Shown here: piece by piece, positions 32,018 through 40,481 of the stretch | Layout of the letters: the number at the start of each line of letters is the position of its first letter | How positions within the stretch are numbered: the stretch's first letter is position 1 | The notes under the pieces: generated by a model | Databases searched by the model: none | The model's input: the letters and a program-made list of their open reading frames with translations, nothing else | What the model was told of the DNA's origin: nothing | Program-made: the position numbers and the translations under genes | IMG/VR virus record: IMGVR_UViG_3300005618_000021 | Span: 1 to 55,129 of that record | Length of the DNA: 55,129 nt | Direction: 5' to 3' (one strand) | From: a virus

Positions 32018-32239
32018 ATGGATACATGCCCAAACTGTCTCCACGACAACGACATGCACTACGCGCCTGATGGACCAGGAACCCGAGTCGTTTGCGTCGA
32101 CGGCTATCGCGATCCTCTGTGGGGGACTACAACCGACTGCGATTGTGTCATGGTCCCGCCGTGCTGCATCGCAGACCGATGCCTTGGCCTTAGTGCCAGA
32201 CACACCTGCTGCATCTGTTTAGGCAGTAGCGAGGACTAG
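32018..32239 (+). CDS. Rightward Cys-rich small protein
   Basis: 73 residues reading against the operon. CPNCLHDNDMHYAPDGPGTRVVC and later DCDC, PPCC, CCIC give many paired cysteines, a likely zinc-binding module of a kind seen in short phage proteins beginning C-x2-C-x-H-D. The 3' end overlaps the end of the glycosyltransferase gene by 21 bases. A leftward frame over the same bases lacks such order, so this strand is preferred. Modest confidence. Confidence 0.45.
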   Translation: MDTCPNCLHDNDMHYAPDGPGTRVVCVDGYRDPLWGTTTDCDCVMVPPCCIADRCLGLSARHTCCICLGSSED

Positions 32240-33340
32240 TCGCGGCTTCGCGCGGAACCGCTCAATTGCATCGAGCCACGCCAGTGGCCAGTTCTGCCAA
32301 TTCTTCTCTAGCGTGTATTTCTCCATCACGGTGCGCCGCGCGTTCCGACTGATCGTCCTGCGCAACTCGGCATCTTCGATCAGCCGGCTCAACGCCTCGA
32401 CGATCTGCTCTGCTGTCTCGGCAACCAGCGCGTCCTCGCCATCGGTCACTTCCGCACCATAAAGCGTCGGGCTGACAACACACGCCACACCGGCCAGCGT
32501 CATCTCGTACCACTTGATGCACGTCTTCGACGTGTTGAACACCAGCGGCGCGACGATGCAACAACCAATGTCGAGGTTGATCAGCGCTCGCGGGTACTCT
32601 TCCAGGGACAGCCACGGCAGCGAGTGGCGCCGTTCGTCTGGGATCGAGTGGTACAGCGAATCGCTCATGTGACCCTGAATCACGAACTCCACGTGCGGGT
32701 AGCGCTTGGCGATGATCGTCCACGCCTCGGCGAGTGGCTTCATGTCGGCCTCTTCGCGCGCCCCGCCAGCCCAACCAACCGTCAACTTGCCTTCGAGCTC
32801 GGGAATGCGCCCAATACCACGGAGCGTGGCCTTGAACCACCTGGCGTCAATGCTGTTCGGGATGTGGTAGACCGGCGTATCCGCGGGCGCGTACTGGCGC
32901 GCAATCGTCGCCAGACGCCGACTCGACACCGTGACGCCGTCGCACACACTCAGCATCTTGATGCGTTCGTTGCGTTCCCACTCGAGCTGTTTCTCACCTT
33001 TGGCGGCTTCCGCGGGAAAGACGCGCATCTGACGATCGACGATCCTGGGCGAGAAGATGTCGTCATCGATCTCGTACAGCCAGGCTAGACCGGCTTTATG
33101 AATGACGTTGACCCATGCCTCGCCAATTCCTTCGACTGGCCAGACGATGCGCGGCGTAATGACAGCGTCATACCGGCCCTGCGCAACCAGCGGCAGCACC
33201 TTGTCCGAATCGTTCTTGTGGCACCACTCGGCGATGTACCCACGCTGCTCGAGTTCTCGGAACGGCTGCCAAATTCTCCAAAGTGAGCAACCTGTCTCGT
33301 CGCCGCAGAGCGCGAGAACGCGAGGTGCGCGACCGAGCAC
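32219..33340 (-). CDS. GT-B fold (GT4-like) glycosyltransferase
   Basis: 373 residues from GTG 33340, with GAGGTG close upstream. VLALCGDETGCSLWRIWQPFRELEQRG at the N-terminus, YHIPNSIDARWFK near residue 165, TVGWAGGAREEADMKPLAEAW, then FNTSKTCIKWYEMTLAGVACVVSPTLYG and DALVAETAEQIVEAL are the order found in GT4-type enzymes. It stands alone between a minor head gene cluster and the prohead protease, with its own gap upstream. Confidence 0.88.
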   Translation of the reverse strand: MLGRAPRVLALCGDETGCSLWRIWQPFRELEQRGYIAEWCHKNDSDKVLPLVAQGRYDAVITPRIVWPVEGIGEAWVNVIHKAGLAWLYEIDDDIFSPRIVDRQMRVFPAEAAKGEKQLEWERNERIKMLSVCDGVTVSSRRLATIARQYAPADTPVYHIPNSIDARWFKATLRGIGRIPELEGKLTVGWAGGAREEADMKPLAEAWTIIAKRYPHVEFVIQGHMSDSLYHSIPDERRHSLPWLSLEEYPRALINLDIGCCIVAPLVFNTSKTCIKWYEMTLAGVACVVSPTLYGAEVTDGEDALVAETAEQIVEALSRLIEDAELRRTISRNARRTVMEKYTLEKNWQNWPLAWLDAIERFRAKPRLVLATA

Positions 33341-33510
33341 AGTTCACCTCGCACCTAGTAAGATCAGGGATGTGGCCCTAGGCCAGGGTCATCAAGTGAG
33401 TGGCGGCGTGGACAGCGACACGCGCAGGGCCGAACCGATCGGGAACGGGACGAGTAAAACGAGGGGCCTGGTCGTCCAATAGCGGGGGCAGCACCCGCCC
33501 ACTCACCCAC
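33341..33510. other. Non-coding gap upstream of the GT4-like gene
   Basis: About 170 bases, the longest head-region gap. It holds a GC hairpin (gcggg...cccgc, 33482-33498) without a clear U-tract and a TTGGAC that could be a -35 element for leftward transcription, but no convincing -10. No gene is seen. Confidence 0.35.
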
Positions 33511-33750
33511 TTACGGCTTGGGCTTCATGTCCTCGCCGACCGCTCGAGCAACAGCCTCCACCGCATGCGCCAACTGAAGAAACTCCTCGGGCGGCATATT
33601 CAACTCGGCCAGGATCGTGCCTTCCTTCGCGATCCGAAGCATGACCATGCCCGGCTGAGCCGCCGAATCCTTGCCGTACGCCAGGTCGTAGGCGTACTCG
33701 ACAAGAGCAGGCTTCTTCTTCCGTGGTCGGCGCGCTGGCGCTACCGTCAC
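33511..33750 (-). CDS. Small basic-start protein of unknown function
   Basis: 79 residues. N-terminal RRPRKKKPALVEYAYDLAYG, then a beta hairpin (MVMLRIAKEGTILAELNM) and a C-terminal helix (PPEEFLQLAHAVEAVARAVGED). Coupled to the upstream coiled-coil gene. Compatible with a ribbon-like or scaffold accessory protein; no family recognised. Confidence 0.6.
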   Translation of the reverse strand: MTVAPARRPRKKKPALVEYAYDLAYGKDSAAQPGMVMLRIAKEGTILAELNMPPEEFLQLAHAVEAVARAVGEDMKPKP

Positions 33751-34190
33751 AGCAACTCCATTGCCCTGGTCACCAGTGCTTTCGCCTGAGCCTCGCGCTG
33801 GGCGTACTGGGCACTCACGGCCTGCACGTTCCGCTCGGCCTCTTCGCGCATCGCTTGAATGGAGTTTCCCAGCGTTTCAGCCTCCTGGGTCAGCTCCGCA
33901 ACCTTCTGACGTAACCGTTTGGTCTGCGTCTTCTCCCAGAAGCCTGTCGCCTGTGCTTTCCATGCCAGCGCCCACTCGTACAACGTGGCATCAGGTTCGG
34001 CTCGAGCGCCATCCTCGTAAAAGCTTCGGCGCGCGGATTCTGCCTCACGCCTGAGCGTGGCGACCTCTTGCAGCAGCATGGCGCCATCGTTGCGATACCA
34101 CGATTCTGCGCCCTCTGATGACAGTGGCCCACCGATGCGGCGAGCGATTGCATGCAGATCGGCCTCACTGGGCCGTACAACTGTGGTCAC
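33747..34190 (-). CDS. Coiled-coil head-region protein
   Basis: 147 residues. Residues 40-145 are mainly long charged helices (LLQEVATLRREAESARRSF; KRLRQKVAELTQEAETLGNSIQAMREEAERNVQAV). Coupled on both sides by ATGA-type overlaps. May act as a scaffold or accessory protein; the capsid protein also has its own delta domain. Confidence 0.6.
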   Translation of the reverse strand: MTTVVRPSEADLHAIARRIGGPLSSEGAESWYRNDGAMLLQEVATLRREAESARRSFYEDGARAEPDATLYEWALAWKAQATGFWEKTQTKRLRQKVAELTQEAETLGNSIQAMREEAERNVQAVSAQYAQREAQAKALVTRAMELL

Positions 34191-34777
34191 ACTTGTCCTC
34201 CGATCACGGGACTAACAACCAGTCTGCAATTCGGATGTAAAAGGCTCGGCGGCTGACTGACCGGGTAGATCCGTCCGTCGCGAGCCGCACAGGCCGCATC
34301 GTGGTCGCCATCGTGCGCCAGTAGCCCGGTCACCACGCCGCGGCCAAGCGTCTGGAATCGCTGCGCCGTGGCTTGGAGCTGCGCCTTTTGCAATTCGGTT
34401 CGCGCAATCGTCAACGGTCGGCTCTTCCACGTCTCGTCGAAAAGCCCGTCAATGCCTGGAAACTCGGGTGTGCCGTAGGCGATCTGGCTCGCAGTCAGGC
34501 CACGCATCAGGCCGTCATGGATGCGTTCGGCAACCATGCGCCGTGTGGTCGCGTCAACAGCGACCGCGGCAGCACGCGCGGATAACACGATCTGGCGCAC
34601 GGACGGATCATCGAGCGGGACGGTGCTCAAGTTGAGTACGCGCAGGACGAGGGTGTGAACGGCTCGCAGGGTGGCGCCGTACCAGAGCACGAAGATTGCG
34701 GTCAGGAGCGCTAACTCGAGGTCGTCGTCCCGAATGCCCTGGAGGTCGGCTTCTTGCTTGAGTTCAGCGCGTGCCAT
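34187..34777 (-). CDS. Minor head protein (SPP1 gp7/Mu F-like)
   Basis: 196 residues. The C-terminal half ARTELQKAQLQATAQRFQTLG...HDGDHDAACAARDGRIYPVSQPPSLLHPNCRLVVSPV is the conserved minor-head motif, including the DxxHDxxC...P-HPNCRL pattern. The N-terminal half contains a hydrophobic helix (LELALLTAIFVLWYGA). Follows portal with a short overlap. These proteins are taken into the prohead and may be ejected with the DNA. Confidence 0.85.
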   Translation of the reverse strand: MARAELKQEADLQGIRDDDLELALLTAIFVLWYGATLRAVHTLVLRVLNLSTVPLDDPSVRQIVLSARAAAVAVDATTRRMVAERIHDGLMRGLTASQIAYGTPEFPGIDGLFDETWKSRPLTIARTELQKAQLQATAQRFQTLGRGVVTGLLAHDGDHDAACAARDGRIYPVSQPPSLLHPNCRLVVSPVIGGQV

Positions 34778-36263
34778 TGACGAGTTTCGCCGTGATGCGT
34801 TTGTGCTGGCCGTTCTGGAGTTTCGTCAGGTCGTCGGCAAAGTCGCCCGCTGCTTGATCCACGATACTCTGCACCACCTGAGCAAACACGTCGCCGCGCG
34901 CCTTCCCGCCCGGAGGTGTCGCAGGCTGCACAGGAGACGCACCAGGTGGTAACGCTGGCGGAGGAGCCGGTGGCAGCATCGAATCAGCTACGGTCACCAG
35001 CGTCCCGCCAGACGCCAGGAACAGCGTATCGTCGGGCGGCAGATCAGAGTCGTAGCCCAGGCCGCGCAAGGCCATCTCGCGTGTGATCACGCCGGCCTTG
35101 TAATCCTCGCGGAGTCGCAGGTGCTTCGCGTTCTCGTCCTCTTGCAGCGACCGCACCTGACTCAGATCGTGGGCGATCACCGTTCTACGATCGCTCGTAA
35201 AGTCGGGCTTGAGTTTCCGGTTCCACTTGGCCTCGTCCATGATCCACTGCGGGACCACGGTCAACTCCGTAAAGTTCTCGCGAACCTGGCGAGCGCTGGC
35301 GTAGTTGCTCGTTTGCTCGAGTCCGACCCCGAGCCGCGCCACCAACGGGTCAACGCCCATCACCGCGGCAATCCGTGTCTCAGGAACGTCATGTAGCGTT
35401 TTCAGGTTCATCTGGTCAGGAGTGAAACCGAACTGCGTCATATCCGCGCCACCGGACAAGACACCAACTCGACCGCGGTTCTCGCCACTGAATGAGTTAG
35501 CAATATTCGCCTTGAGCTCTTCGATCTGCTTGGGCGACAGCATGGTTTCGGCAGGCAACTTGGCCACCAGGCCCGGCGTACCAAAATTCCTGAGCAGTGC
35601 GTCCGCGTAGCGTGTCGCCTCGCCATCACTGGCGATCTCACGAATCAAGCGTTTGAGTGGCGCAATGCCCTTGCGCGTGTCGTACGGATCCACCCCCAGC
35701 TTGAAGTGGATCACGTTCTCTACCGGGATCTGCTCGGGCGGGCCACCGTTGTACCGGTCGAGCTCGTACCAATCAATAAAGTTGTTCGAGCCGCGTTCCG
35801 TGTGTGGTCGCATGCGCGTCGGGCTGATCGGCCACAACTCGACCGGCAGGCCCGTGTTCACGTTGCCTGACCGTACTTTGAGCACATAGGCATTGCCGTC
35901 AATATGACGTGCCCAGGTCGCCCACCAGCGGATCTCGTCCAGGTCTAATTCTGGGTGCGGCTCGTCGAACAGGTCGAGGATGGGACTCTCGAACACTGGC
36001 TCGCGCTCATGCTTATCGTCGATCGTCCACACGCGCAGCGGCGCCTCGATACTGGCGTATGCGAGCGCACGAAGGCAGGCAAACACGGCCGAATTGCCGT
36101 CACCCTGATAGTCCTCGCCGTACGGGACCGTGTTCGCGGTGTAGACGAGATGATTGACGTAGCTCCAGTTGACCGTAGCATCAAGCGGCGTGAATTTTTG
36201 TTGCCGCTGTGGCAGGTAGTCACCCGAGAGTGCCGACAAGGCCGCCCGGAAGATATTCGGCAT
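34764..36263 (-). CDS. HK97-family portal protein
   Basis: 499 residues from ATG 36263; GGAGGTG lies eight bases upstream, better than GTG 36272. GDGNSAVFACLRALAYASIEAPLRVW, LPVELWPISPTRMRPH, IPVENVIHFKLGVDPYDTRKGIAPLKRLIREIASDGEATRYADALLRNFGTPGLV and FTPDQMNLKTLHDVPETRIAAVMGVDPL are all portal hallmarks. The Pro/Ala-rich linker near residue 430 is also usual. Unusually it is separated from terL by the heptose cassette. Confidence 0.95.
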   Translation of the reverse strand: MPNIFRAALSALSGDYLPQRQQKFTPLDATVNWSYVNHLVYTANTVPYGEDYQGDGNSAVFACLRALAYASIEAPLRVWTIDDKHEREPVFESPILDLFDEPHPELDLDEIRWWATWARHIDGNAYVLKVRSGNVNTGLPVELWPISPTRMRPHTERGSNNFIDWYELDRYNGGPPEQIPVENVIHFKLGVDPYDTRKGIAPLKRLIREIASDGEATRYADALLRNFGTPGLVAKLPAETMLSPKQIEELKANIANSFSGENRGRVGVLSGGADMTQFGFTPDQMNLKTLHDVPETRIAAVMGVDPLVARLGVGLEQTSNYASARQVRENFTELTVVPQWIMDEAKWNRKLKPDFTSDRRTVIAHDLSQVRSLQEDENAKHLRLREDYKAGVITREMALRGLGYDSDLPPDDTLFLASGGTLVTVADSMLPPAPPPALPPGASPVQPATPPGGKARGDVFAQVVQSIVDQAAGDFADDLTKLQNGQHKRITAKLVNGTR

Positions 36264-36304
36264 GTTTGCCACCTCCGGGCAGGATTCGGGAGTAAAATGA
36301 CGAG

Positions 36305-36535
36305 GTGATACCTCGTTGGTTCCATTGGATTTGGGCCGTCGTGAACGGTTACTTCTGGTTACCGTGCCGCATCTGCGGCCGGATGTTCGGCGGCCATGAA
36401 AGCGTCGGTCAGACTGTCACGGAAGACGGTACCCTGTGGCCCTCGTGCAGCCTGCACCCGTGGAAGACGGGCCGCGACCCATGGTCAATCGACGCGGCAT
36501 CTGCCCGCCGGGAATGGGCTAACCAGAACCACTAA
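36305..36535 (+). CDS. Rightward small Cys/Trp protein
   Basis: 76 residues. FHWIWAVVNGYFWLPCRICGRMFGGHES...WPSCSLHPWK is a recognisable type of small phage protein with Cys-x2-Cys...Cys-x2-H and many Trp residues. It lies between the divergent portal start and the convergent transaldolase end (four-base overlap), directly at a border of the heptose cassette. Probably zinc-binding; role unknown. Confidence 0.6.
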   Translation: MIPRWFHWIWAVVNGYFWLPCRICGRMFGGHESVGQTVTEDGTLWPSCSLHPWKTGRDPWSIDAASARREWANQNH

Positions 36536-37155
36536 GTCGTCTTTACTAGTGCGCTCGCGTCCCGCAAGAACTGACTAACCGCCTCGTCGGTCTTGGGATG
36601 TTGGCACAGCAGCGGTAAAAACTGCGGCGGCACGGTCACGATATCCGCGCCCGCCTGAATCGCTTCGTTCACGTCGATCATCTGGCGGATGCTGCCGACG
36701 ATGATCTCGGTCGGGCACTTCCAGCGGTCGAAGGTTTCGCGCACCTGGCGCACCACCGTCGCCGCGTCCTGGCCAGTGTCGCGAATGCGGCCCCAGAACA
36801 GACTGACGTAGTTGGCACGAGCGTTCGCGGCCATAATCGCCTGGTTGTAGGACATGCACGCCGTGACGTTGACTTTGACGTTGTCGCGGCGCAATCGGTG
36901 AACGATCGATAGTTCGTCCCAACCGATCGGCACCTTGAACACGAGTCCAGCGTAACCGTAGTCATTGAAGTCCTCGGTCACCTGAACACTCAGCGGGATA
37001 GTGTCCCCGTAACGACGCAGGAGCCTGATGATGTCCTCGATCGAGCCTTGATCCTTGGCCATGATCGACGGATTCGTGGTCACGCCACGGACGACACCAC
37101 GCTGGAGCGCCGCCTCAATGTCCTCCAAGTTGGCCGAGTCGATGAAGAGCTTCAT
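36532..37155 (-). CDS. talC: Transaldolase / fructose-6-phosphate aldolase-like
   Basis: 207 residues from ATG 37155, overlapping gmhA (ATGA). MKLFIDSANLEDIEAALQRG and GVTTNPSIMAKD start the barrel; GLVFKVPIGWDE contains the Schiff-base Lys; NVTACMSYNQAIMAANA and EIIVGSIRQM follow. This is the short TalC type also carried by cyanophages. Next to gmhA its likely service here is to supply sedoheptulose 7-phosphate. It could instead feed the pentose phosphate pathway during infection. Confidence 0.88.
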   Translation of the reverse strand: MKLFIDSANLEDIEAALQRGVVRGVTTNPSIMAKDQGSIEDIIRLLRRYGDTIPLSVQVTEDFNDYGYAGLVFKVPIGWDELSIVHRLRRDNVKVNVTACMSYNQAIMAANARANYVSLFWGRIRDTGQDAATVVRQVRETFDRWKCPTEIIVGSIRQMIDVNEAIQAGADIVTVPPQFLPLLCQHPKTDEAVSQFLRDASALVKTT

Positions 37156-37712
37156 TGCAAGGCCGGATGCCAGACGAGGAGATGGCACAACACGCTCTGG
37201 AACGATTCGGCGTGTGGCGTCACGTGCTCCTCATTCACTGTTGGCACCACCACATAAGCGTTCGCAACGCGTTGGATGTAGCCCTTCTCTCTGCCCACGA
37301 TCCCCGCAATCCACGCTCCTCGAACTAGCGCGTAGTCAAGCGCAGGAATCAGGTTTGCACTGGTCGTACTGGTCCCGCCACCGACCGACAATGCAACCAC
37401 CATGTCATCCGCGCCCAGATGGCTTGTTTTGAGCCAACTGGCGAACACGGTGTGCCAGCCGACATCATTGGTTTGCGCTGTAAGTTCAGCCACGTTGTCG
37501 GTCGGGGCGTACGCTTCGATCCCGGCGATCTTGCGCAGATCGTTGACGAAGTGCGAGGCGTTGGCGGCACTGCCACCATTGCCGAGCACAAACACTCGCC
37601 CGCCCACAGCTTTCGTTTGAGCCAGCAGGCTGGCGCACGCGTCGATCTGGTCGGCGTCGAGCGCTTTCGCGATGGCGGCAACCTCATCCAGGTACGAGAT
37701 CGTGAACGACAT
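37152..37712 (-). CDS. gmhA: Sedoheptulose-7-phosphate isomerase (SIS domain)
   Basis: 186 residues from ATG 37712. VFVLGNGGSAANASHFVNDLRK is the GmhA phosphate-binding motif; TDNVAELTAQTNDVGWHTVFASWLK and ALSVGGGTSTTSANLIPAL are the remaining SIS parts. GmhA turns sedoheptulose 7-phosphate into D-glycero-D-manno-heptose 7-phosphate. Overlaps hddC by 29 bases and talC by four. Confidence 0.88.
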   Translation of the reverse strand: MSFTISYLDEVAAIAKALDADQIDACASLLAQTKAVGGRVFVLGNGGSAANASHFVNDLRKIAGIEAYAPTDNVAELTAQTNDVGWHTVFASWLKTSHLGADDMVVALSVGGGTSTTSANLIPALDYALVRGAWIAGIVGREKGYIQRVANAYVVVPTVNEEHVTPHAESFQSVLCHLLVWHPALQ

Positions 37713-38355
37713 ACCGCCTGAACGCTGCCAACCCCTCGAGCGAGCCGATCTCGTAAACGGGCTCGGTGACTTCGTAGCCAGCGAGTCGGTCTTCGTCTGC
37801 GAGATCCCCAAACACCTCCCCGAGACCTGAACTTACGTGCCGTCTGAATATGTCAGGCTCAAAGAGCGAGAACCCAGCATCACCACAATTGCCGTGACCG
37901 TAGCCGTAGACCGTTTCATCCTCATAGATCACGTTCTTCCGACCAGGGCAACGAACGGCCATCATGGCGTCAGCGTCTCGGTACTGGAACGCTTTGTACG
38001 CCTTCATCAAGTCGTAGAGCGGATACACGTCGCCATACAGCACGCCGAACTGGCTGCCCAGGCGCGGCAACGCCTTCCGAATCGCGCCGGCCGTACCGAG
38101 CAGCTCCGGCCCATCGAACGAATACTCGATCTCAAGCCCGAACTGCTTGCCCGTGCCAACGTGCCCCTTGATCTGCTCGCCGAGATAGCCGGTGCACAGC
38201 ACGACTCGCTCGATGCCCTGACTGGCAATGAGTTCTAGTTGCCAGTCGATGAACGGTTTCCCGTCCACCTCAACCAGCGACTTGGGCACCGTGTCGGTAA
38301 GTGGTTTCAGTCGCGTCCCGAGCCCGCCGCACAGGATCGCCACGGTCAGGCTCAC
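37684..38355 (-). CDS. hddC: Heptose-1-phosphate nucleotidyltransferase, HddC-like
   Basis: 223 residues. LTVAILCGGLGTRLKPLTDTVPKSLVEVDGKPFIDWQLELI is the nucleotidyltransferase signature, LLGTAGAIRKALPRL the sugar-phosphate region and VLYGDVYPLYDL the metal-binding Asp. Between gmhA and a GHMP kinase it best fits HddC, which makes GDP-D-glycero-alpha-D-manno-heptose. Exact nucleotide is inferred. Confidence 0.82.
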   Translation of the reverse strand: MSLTVAILCGGLGTRLKPLTDTVPKSLVEVDGKPFIDWQLELIASQGIERVVLCTGYLGEQIKGHVGTGKQFGLEIEYSFDGPELLGTAGAIRKALPRLGSQFGVLYGDVYPLYDLMKAYKAFQYRDADAMMAVRCPGRKNVIYEDETVYGYGHGNCGDAGFSLFEPDIFRRHVSSGLGEVFGDLADEDRLAGYEVTEPVYEIGSLEGLAAFRRYVVHDLVPG

Positions 38356-39296
38356 GACGCAACAACTCGCGCGCCGTCGAAGTCAAACCGGAACCGCACC
38401 TCGCGCAACCCCGCCTCACACATTTCTCGCCGGAGTGGTCCCTTCTGTTCGGCGTAAAACAACAAGAACCCGCCGCCGCCAGCACCAACGAGTTTCCCGC
38501 CGAGCGCGCCGTTCTCCAGCCCAAGCGTGCGCCATCGCTGGATATCCTCACTCGCTGGTGTGCGCTGATGCTTGGTGGCCCACTGTCCGTTCATCTGATC
38601 GGCGAAGAAGTCGAGCTCGCCGCTCTCAAGTGCTCGGACCGCCAACATGGCCACAAGGGCATCCGCCCCACCATATGGCATTGTGCTGGCGCCAAGGATC
38701 TCCGCGGCCTTTCGCGTGTGCCCGGTGAAGAACAACAGCAAGTTGTCTTCTAGGTCCGCCAACGTATCGGCTCGTAGGTTCAGGCCAGCAGCACACACCT
38801 GACCGTCTTGCATGAACGACAGCATCGTAATGCCACCGAGCGCCGCGATGTACTGATCTTGCTTACCAATGGGCTGCTCCAGCGCGTCGATCTCGATCTG
38901 ACACGCTTCCTCGGCGAGTTGCTGCGGCGAGCACGTCTGACGCTGGTATGTATGGAGCGCGAGCAGCAGCGCGACCGTAAAACTCGACGACGAACCGAGT
39001 CCGGTGCCGGCTGGAATATCGGCGTGGCTGCAAATCTCCAGGCCGCGGCCATCAACGCCAACCAGACGCATCGTCTCGCGCACGATCGGGTGCTCGACGT
39101 GCTCGGCGTCCTTGACGCGTTCCATCTTGCTGTACTTGACGATCAGGTCGTCGACGAACGTCTCATGAATCGTGATCGTGACGTACTTGTCGATTGCCGC
39201 CGCGAGACAATGGCCGCCGAACTTCTCGTAGTAGGCAGGGATGTCCGTGCCACCACCACCAAGCGTGATCCTGAGCGGCGCTCTGGCAATGATCAC
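38352..39296 (-). CDS. hddA: GHMP heptose kinase, HddA-like
   Basis: 314 residues. N-terminal IARAPLRITLGGGGTDIPAYYEKFGG, central ADIPAGTGLGSSSSFTVALLLAL (ATP loop) and C-terminal KLVGAGGGGFLLFYAE are the three GHMP motifs, and the first is that of D-glycero-D-manno-heptose 7-phosphate kinase. In the GDP-heptose route it makes the 1,7-bisphosphate. The phosphatase GmhB is not present, so the host may supply it. Confidence 0.88.
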   Translation of the reverse strand: MIIARAPLRITLGGGGTDIPAYYEKFGGHCLAAAIDKYVTITIHETFVDDLIVKYSKMERVKDAEHVEHPIVRETMRLVGVDGRGLEICSHADIPAGTGLGSSSSFTVALLLALHTYQRQTCSPQQLAEEACQIEIDALEQPIGKQDQYIAALGGITMLSFMQDGQVCAAGLNLRADTLADLEDNLLLFFTGHTRKAAEILGASTMPYGGADALVAMLAVRALESGELDFFADQMNGQWATKHQRTPASEDIQRWRTLGLENGALGGKLVGAGGGGFLLFYAEQKGPLRREMCEAGLREVRFRFDFDGARVVAS

Positions 39297-39508
39297 GTAT
39301 CAACGCCGACTGGATCGCGATACTTGATCTCTCGTGCGGCGCCGGCTAGCACCGCTGCGAGTTTGAACGCGCCATCGGCGGTCATGCAGATACTGAAAGT
39401 CTGACCTTCACTGACCATCCGTAAGCACACCGTGTCGTCATCAACATCGCGCATGACCGCTAGCACGCCGCCTGGGAGCCGCGCCGACCAGTGCCGTGAC
39501 GTTGTCAC
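39293..39508 (-). CDS. Small protein inside heptose cassette
   Basis: 71 residues from GTG 39508 (GTGA overlap with the SDR). VLAVMRDVDDDTVCLRMVSEGQTFSICMTADGAFKLAAVLAGAAREIK is a compact beta-beta-alpha domain. Coupled to hddA by ATGA. The gene at 40205-40480 has a similar position after a sugar enzyme. Function unknown. Confidence 0.55.
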   Translation of the reverse strand: MTTSRHWSARLPGGVLAVMRDVDDDTVCLRMVSEGQTFSICMTADGAFKLAAVLAGAAREIKYRDPVGVDT

Positions 39509-40215
39509 GCCGGCACCACCCTTCGCATGCGGTAGTCATCCTTGCCCAACTCGCCCAGGTGCTCCCAATCGTCCCACACCGCGCTGAACAACCGACCGCT
39601 GATCCCGTCACTGCGCGAGGATGCCAGAATCGCTATCAGGTCGACCGCTCGCTGCATCGCAGCGTCAGGATCGTCTGGTAGCGCCGCGCGTAACCGCATG
39701 CGCGTATTGAGCGTGCCAGGGGCCACCGCGTTGACATCGATCCCCGTATCAGCCAGGTCGATGGCGAGCGCTTCGGTGAATCGCAGCAGGCCCGCCTTCG
39801 ACGTGTTGTACGCCGTACATTCGGGATGTGGCCGCACGCCCGCACCCGAGACGTTGATGATCTTGCCGTGGCCTTGCTTGCGCATGATCGGCAAGACAGC
39901 GCGACAGCAAATCACTGCGCCAATAAGGTTAATACGAATAGCCTCCAGCCATTCGAGCCAATTGATTTCATCGATTTGGCCGACCGGACCATAAATGGCC
40001 GCATTGTTGACTAGCACGTCGATTCGACCATTGATCTCGATGATGTTGTCAACCATATCGTCAACATCACAATGCAGCCCCACGTCGCATTGGTACGTAG
40101 TGTCGCCATGCCTCGAGCACGTAATAACCGTGTGTGTCTGCGCGAGATGATTTGCCACGGCCGCGCCCAGGCCCATGCTGCCGCCGGTGACGAGCGCGAC
40201 CGGCTTATCCGTCAA
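39505..40215 (-). CDS. Short-chain dehydrogenase/reductase
   Basis: 236 residues from TTG 40215, at a 13-base repeat. VALVTGGSMGLGAAVANHL (cofactor loop), DVLVNNAAIYG, KIINVSGAG (Ser) and AYNTSKAGLL (Tyr and Lys) form a complete classical SDR catalytic set; VAPGTLNTRM follows. NAD(P)-dependent oxidation or reduction of a sugar intermediate is likely from context. The sugar is not identifiable. Confidence 0.85.
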   Translation of the reverse strand: MTDKPVALVTGGSMGLGAAVANHLAQTHTVITCSRHGDTTYQCDVGLHCDVDDMVDNIIEINGRIDVLVNNAAIYGPVGQIDEINWLEWLEAIRINLIGAVICCRAVLPIMRKQGHGKIINVSGAGVRPHPECTAYNTSKAGLLRFTEALAIDLADTGIDVNAVAPGTLNTRMRLRAALPDDPDAAMQRAVDLIAILASSRSDGISGRLFSAVWDDWEHLGELGKDDYRMRRVVPA

Positions 40216-40216
40216 A
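40204..40216 (-). repeat. 13-base gene-junction repeat, copy 2
   Basis: Minus-strand TTTGACGGATAAG. It ends the small gene (FDG-stop) and contains TTG ACG GAT AAG, the start of the SDR (L-T-D-K). Copy 1 is at 40469-40481. Confidence 0.8.
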
Positions 40217-40480
40217 AGCACGGTCCTCGCGAACCTCGGTGACGATAATGATGTAGCGCTTACCGTTGATCCCGATCTGCATATCTGCTCGATGCCCGTC
40301 GTCACGAATGCCGCTACTGCTGGTCATGTGCTGGACTAACGTTTCGATTGGATGCCAGTGCGAACTGATCCACGCATCCATGACAGACGCGAGCAACTGG
40401 CTCGCTCGTGGTACACCGCCGAGTTCGAGATCGCGATAACAAGACGGAATGTCACTCGGCGCTACGTACTTATCCGTCAA
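40205..40480 (-). CDS. Small protein after the epimerase gene
   Basis: 91 residues from TTG 40480 (no ATG or GTG fits better; the start is provisional). LELGGVPRASQLLASVMDAWISSHWHPIETLVQHM is helical; QIGINGKRYIIIVTEVRE is a beta hairpin. It ends FDG-stop, exactly like the epimerase upstream. Function unknown. Confidence 0.5.
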   Translation of the reverse strand: MTDKYVAPSDIPSCYRDLELGGVPRASQLLASVMDAWISSHWHPIETLVQHMTSSSGIRDDGHRADMQIGINGKRYIIIVTEVREDRAFDG

Positions 40481-40481
40481 A
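40469..40481 (-). repeat. 13-base gene-junction repeat, copy 1
   Basis: Minus-strand TTTGACGGATAAG. It ends the epimerase gene (FDG-stop) and contains TTG ACG GAT AAG, the proposed start of the small gene. Identical to the junction at 40204-40216, 265 bases away. Confidence 0.8.

Noticed and set aside
31928-32203. Leftward 91-codon frame upstream of the protease
   Set aside because: The rightward frame on the other strand has ordered cysteine pairs; this one has no motif or binding site.
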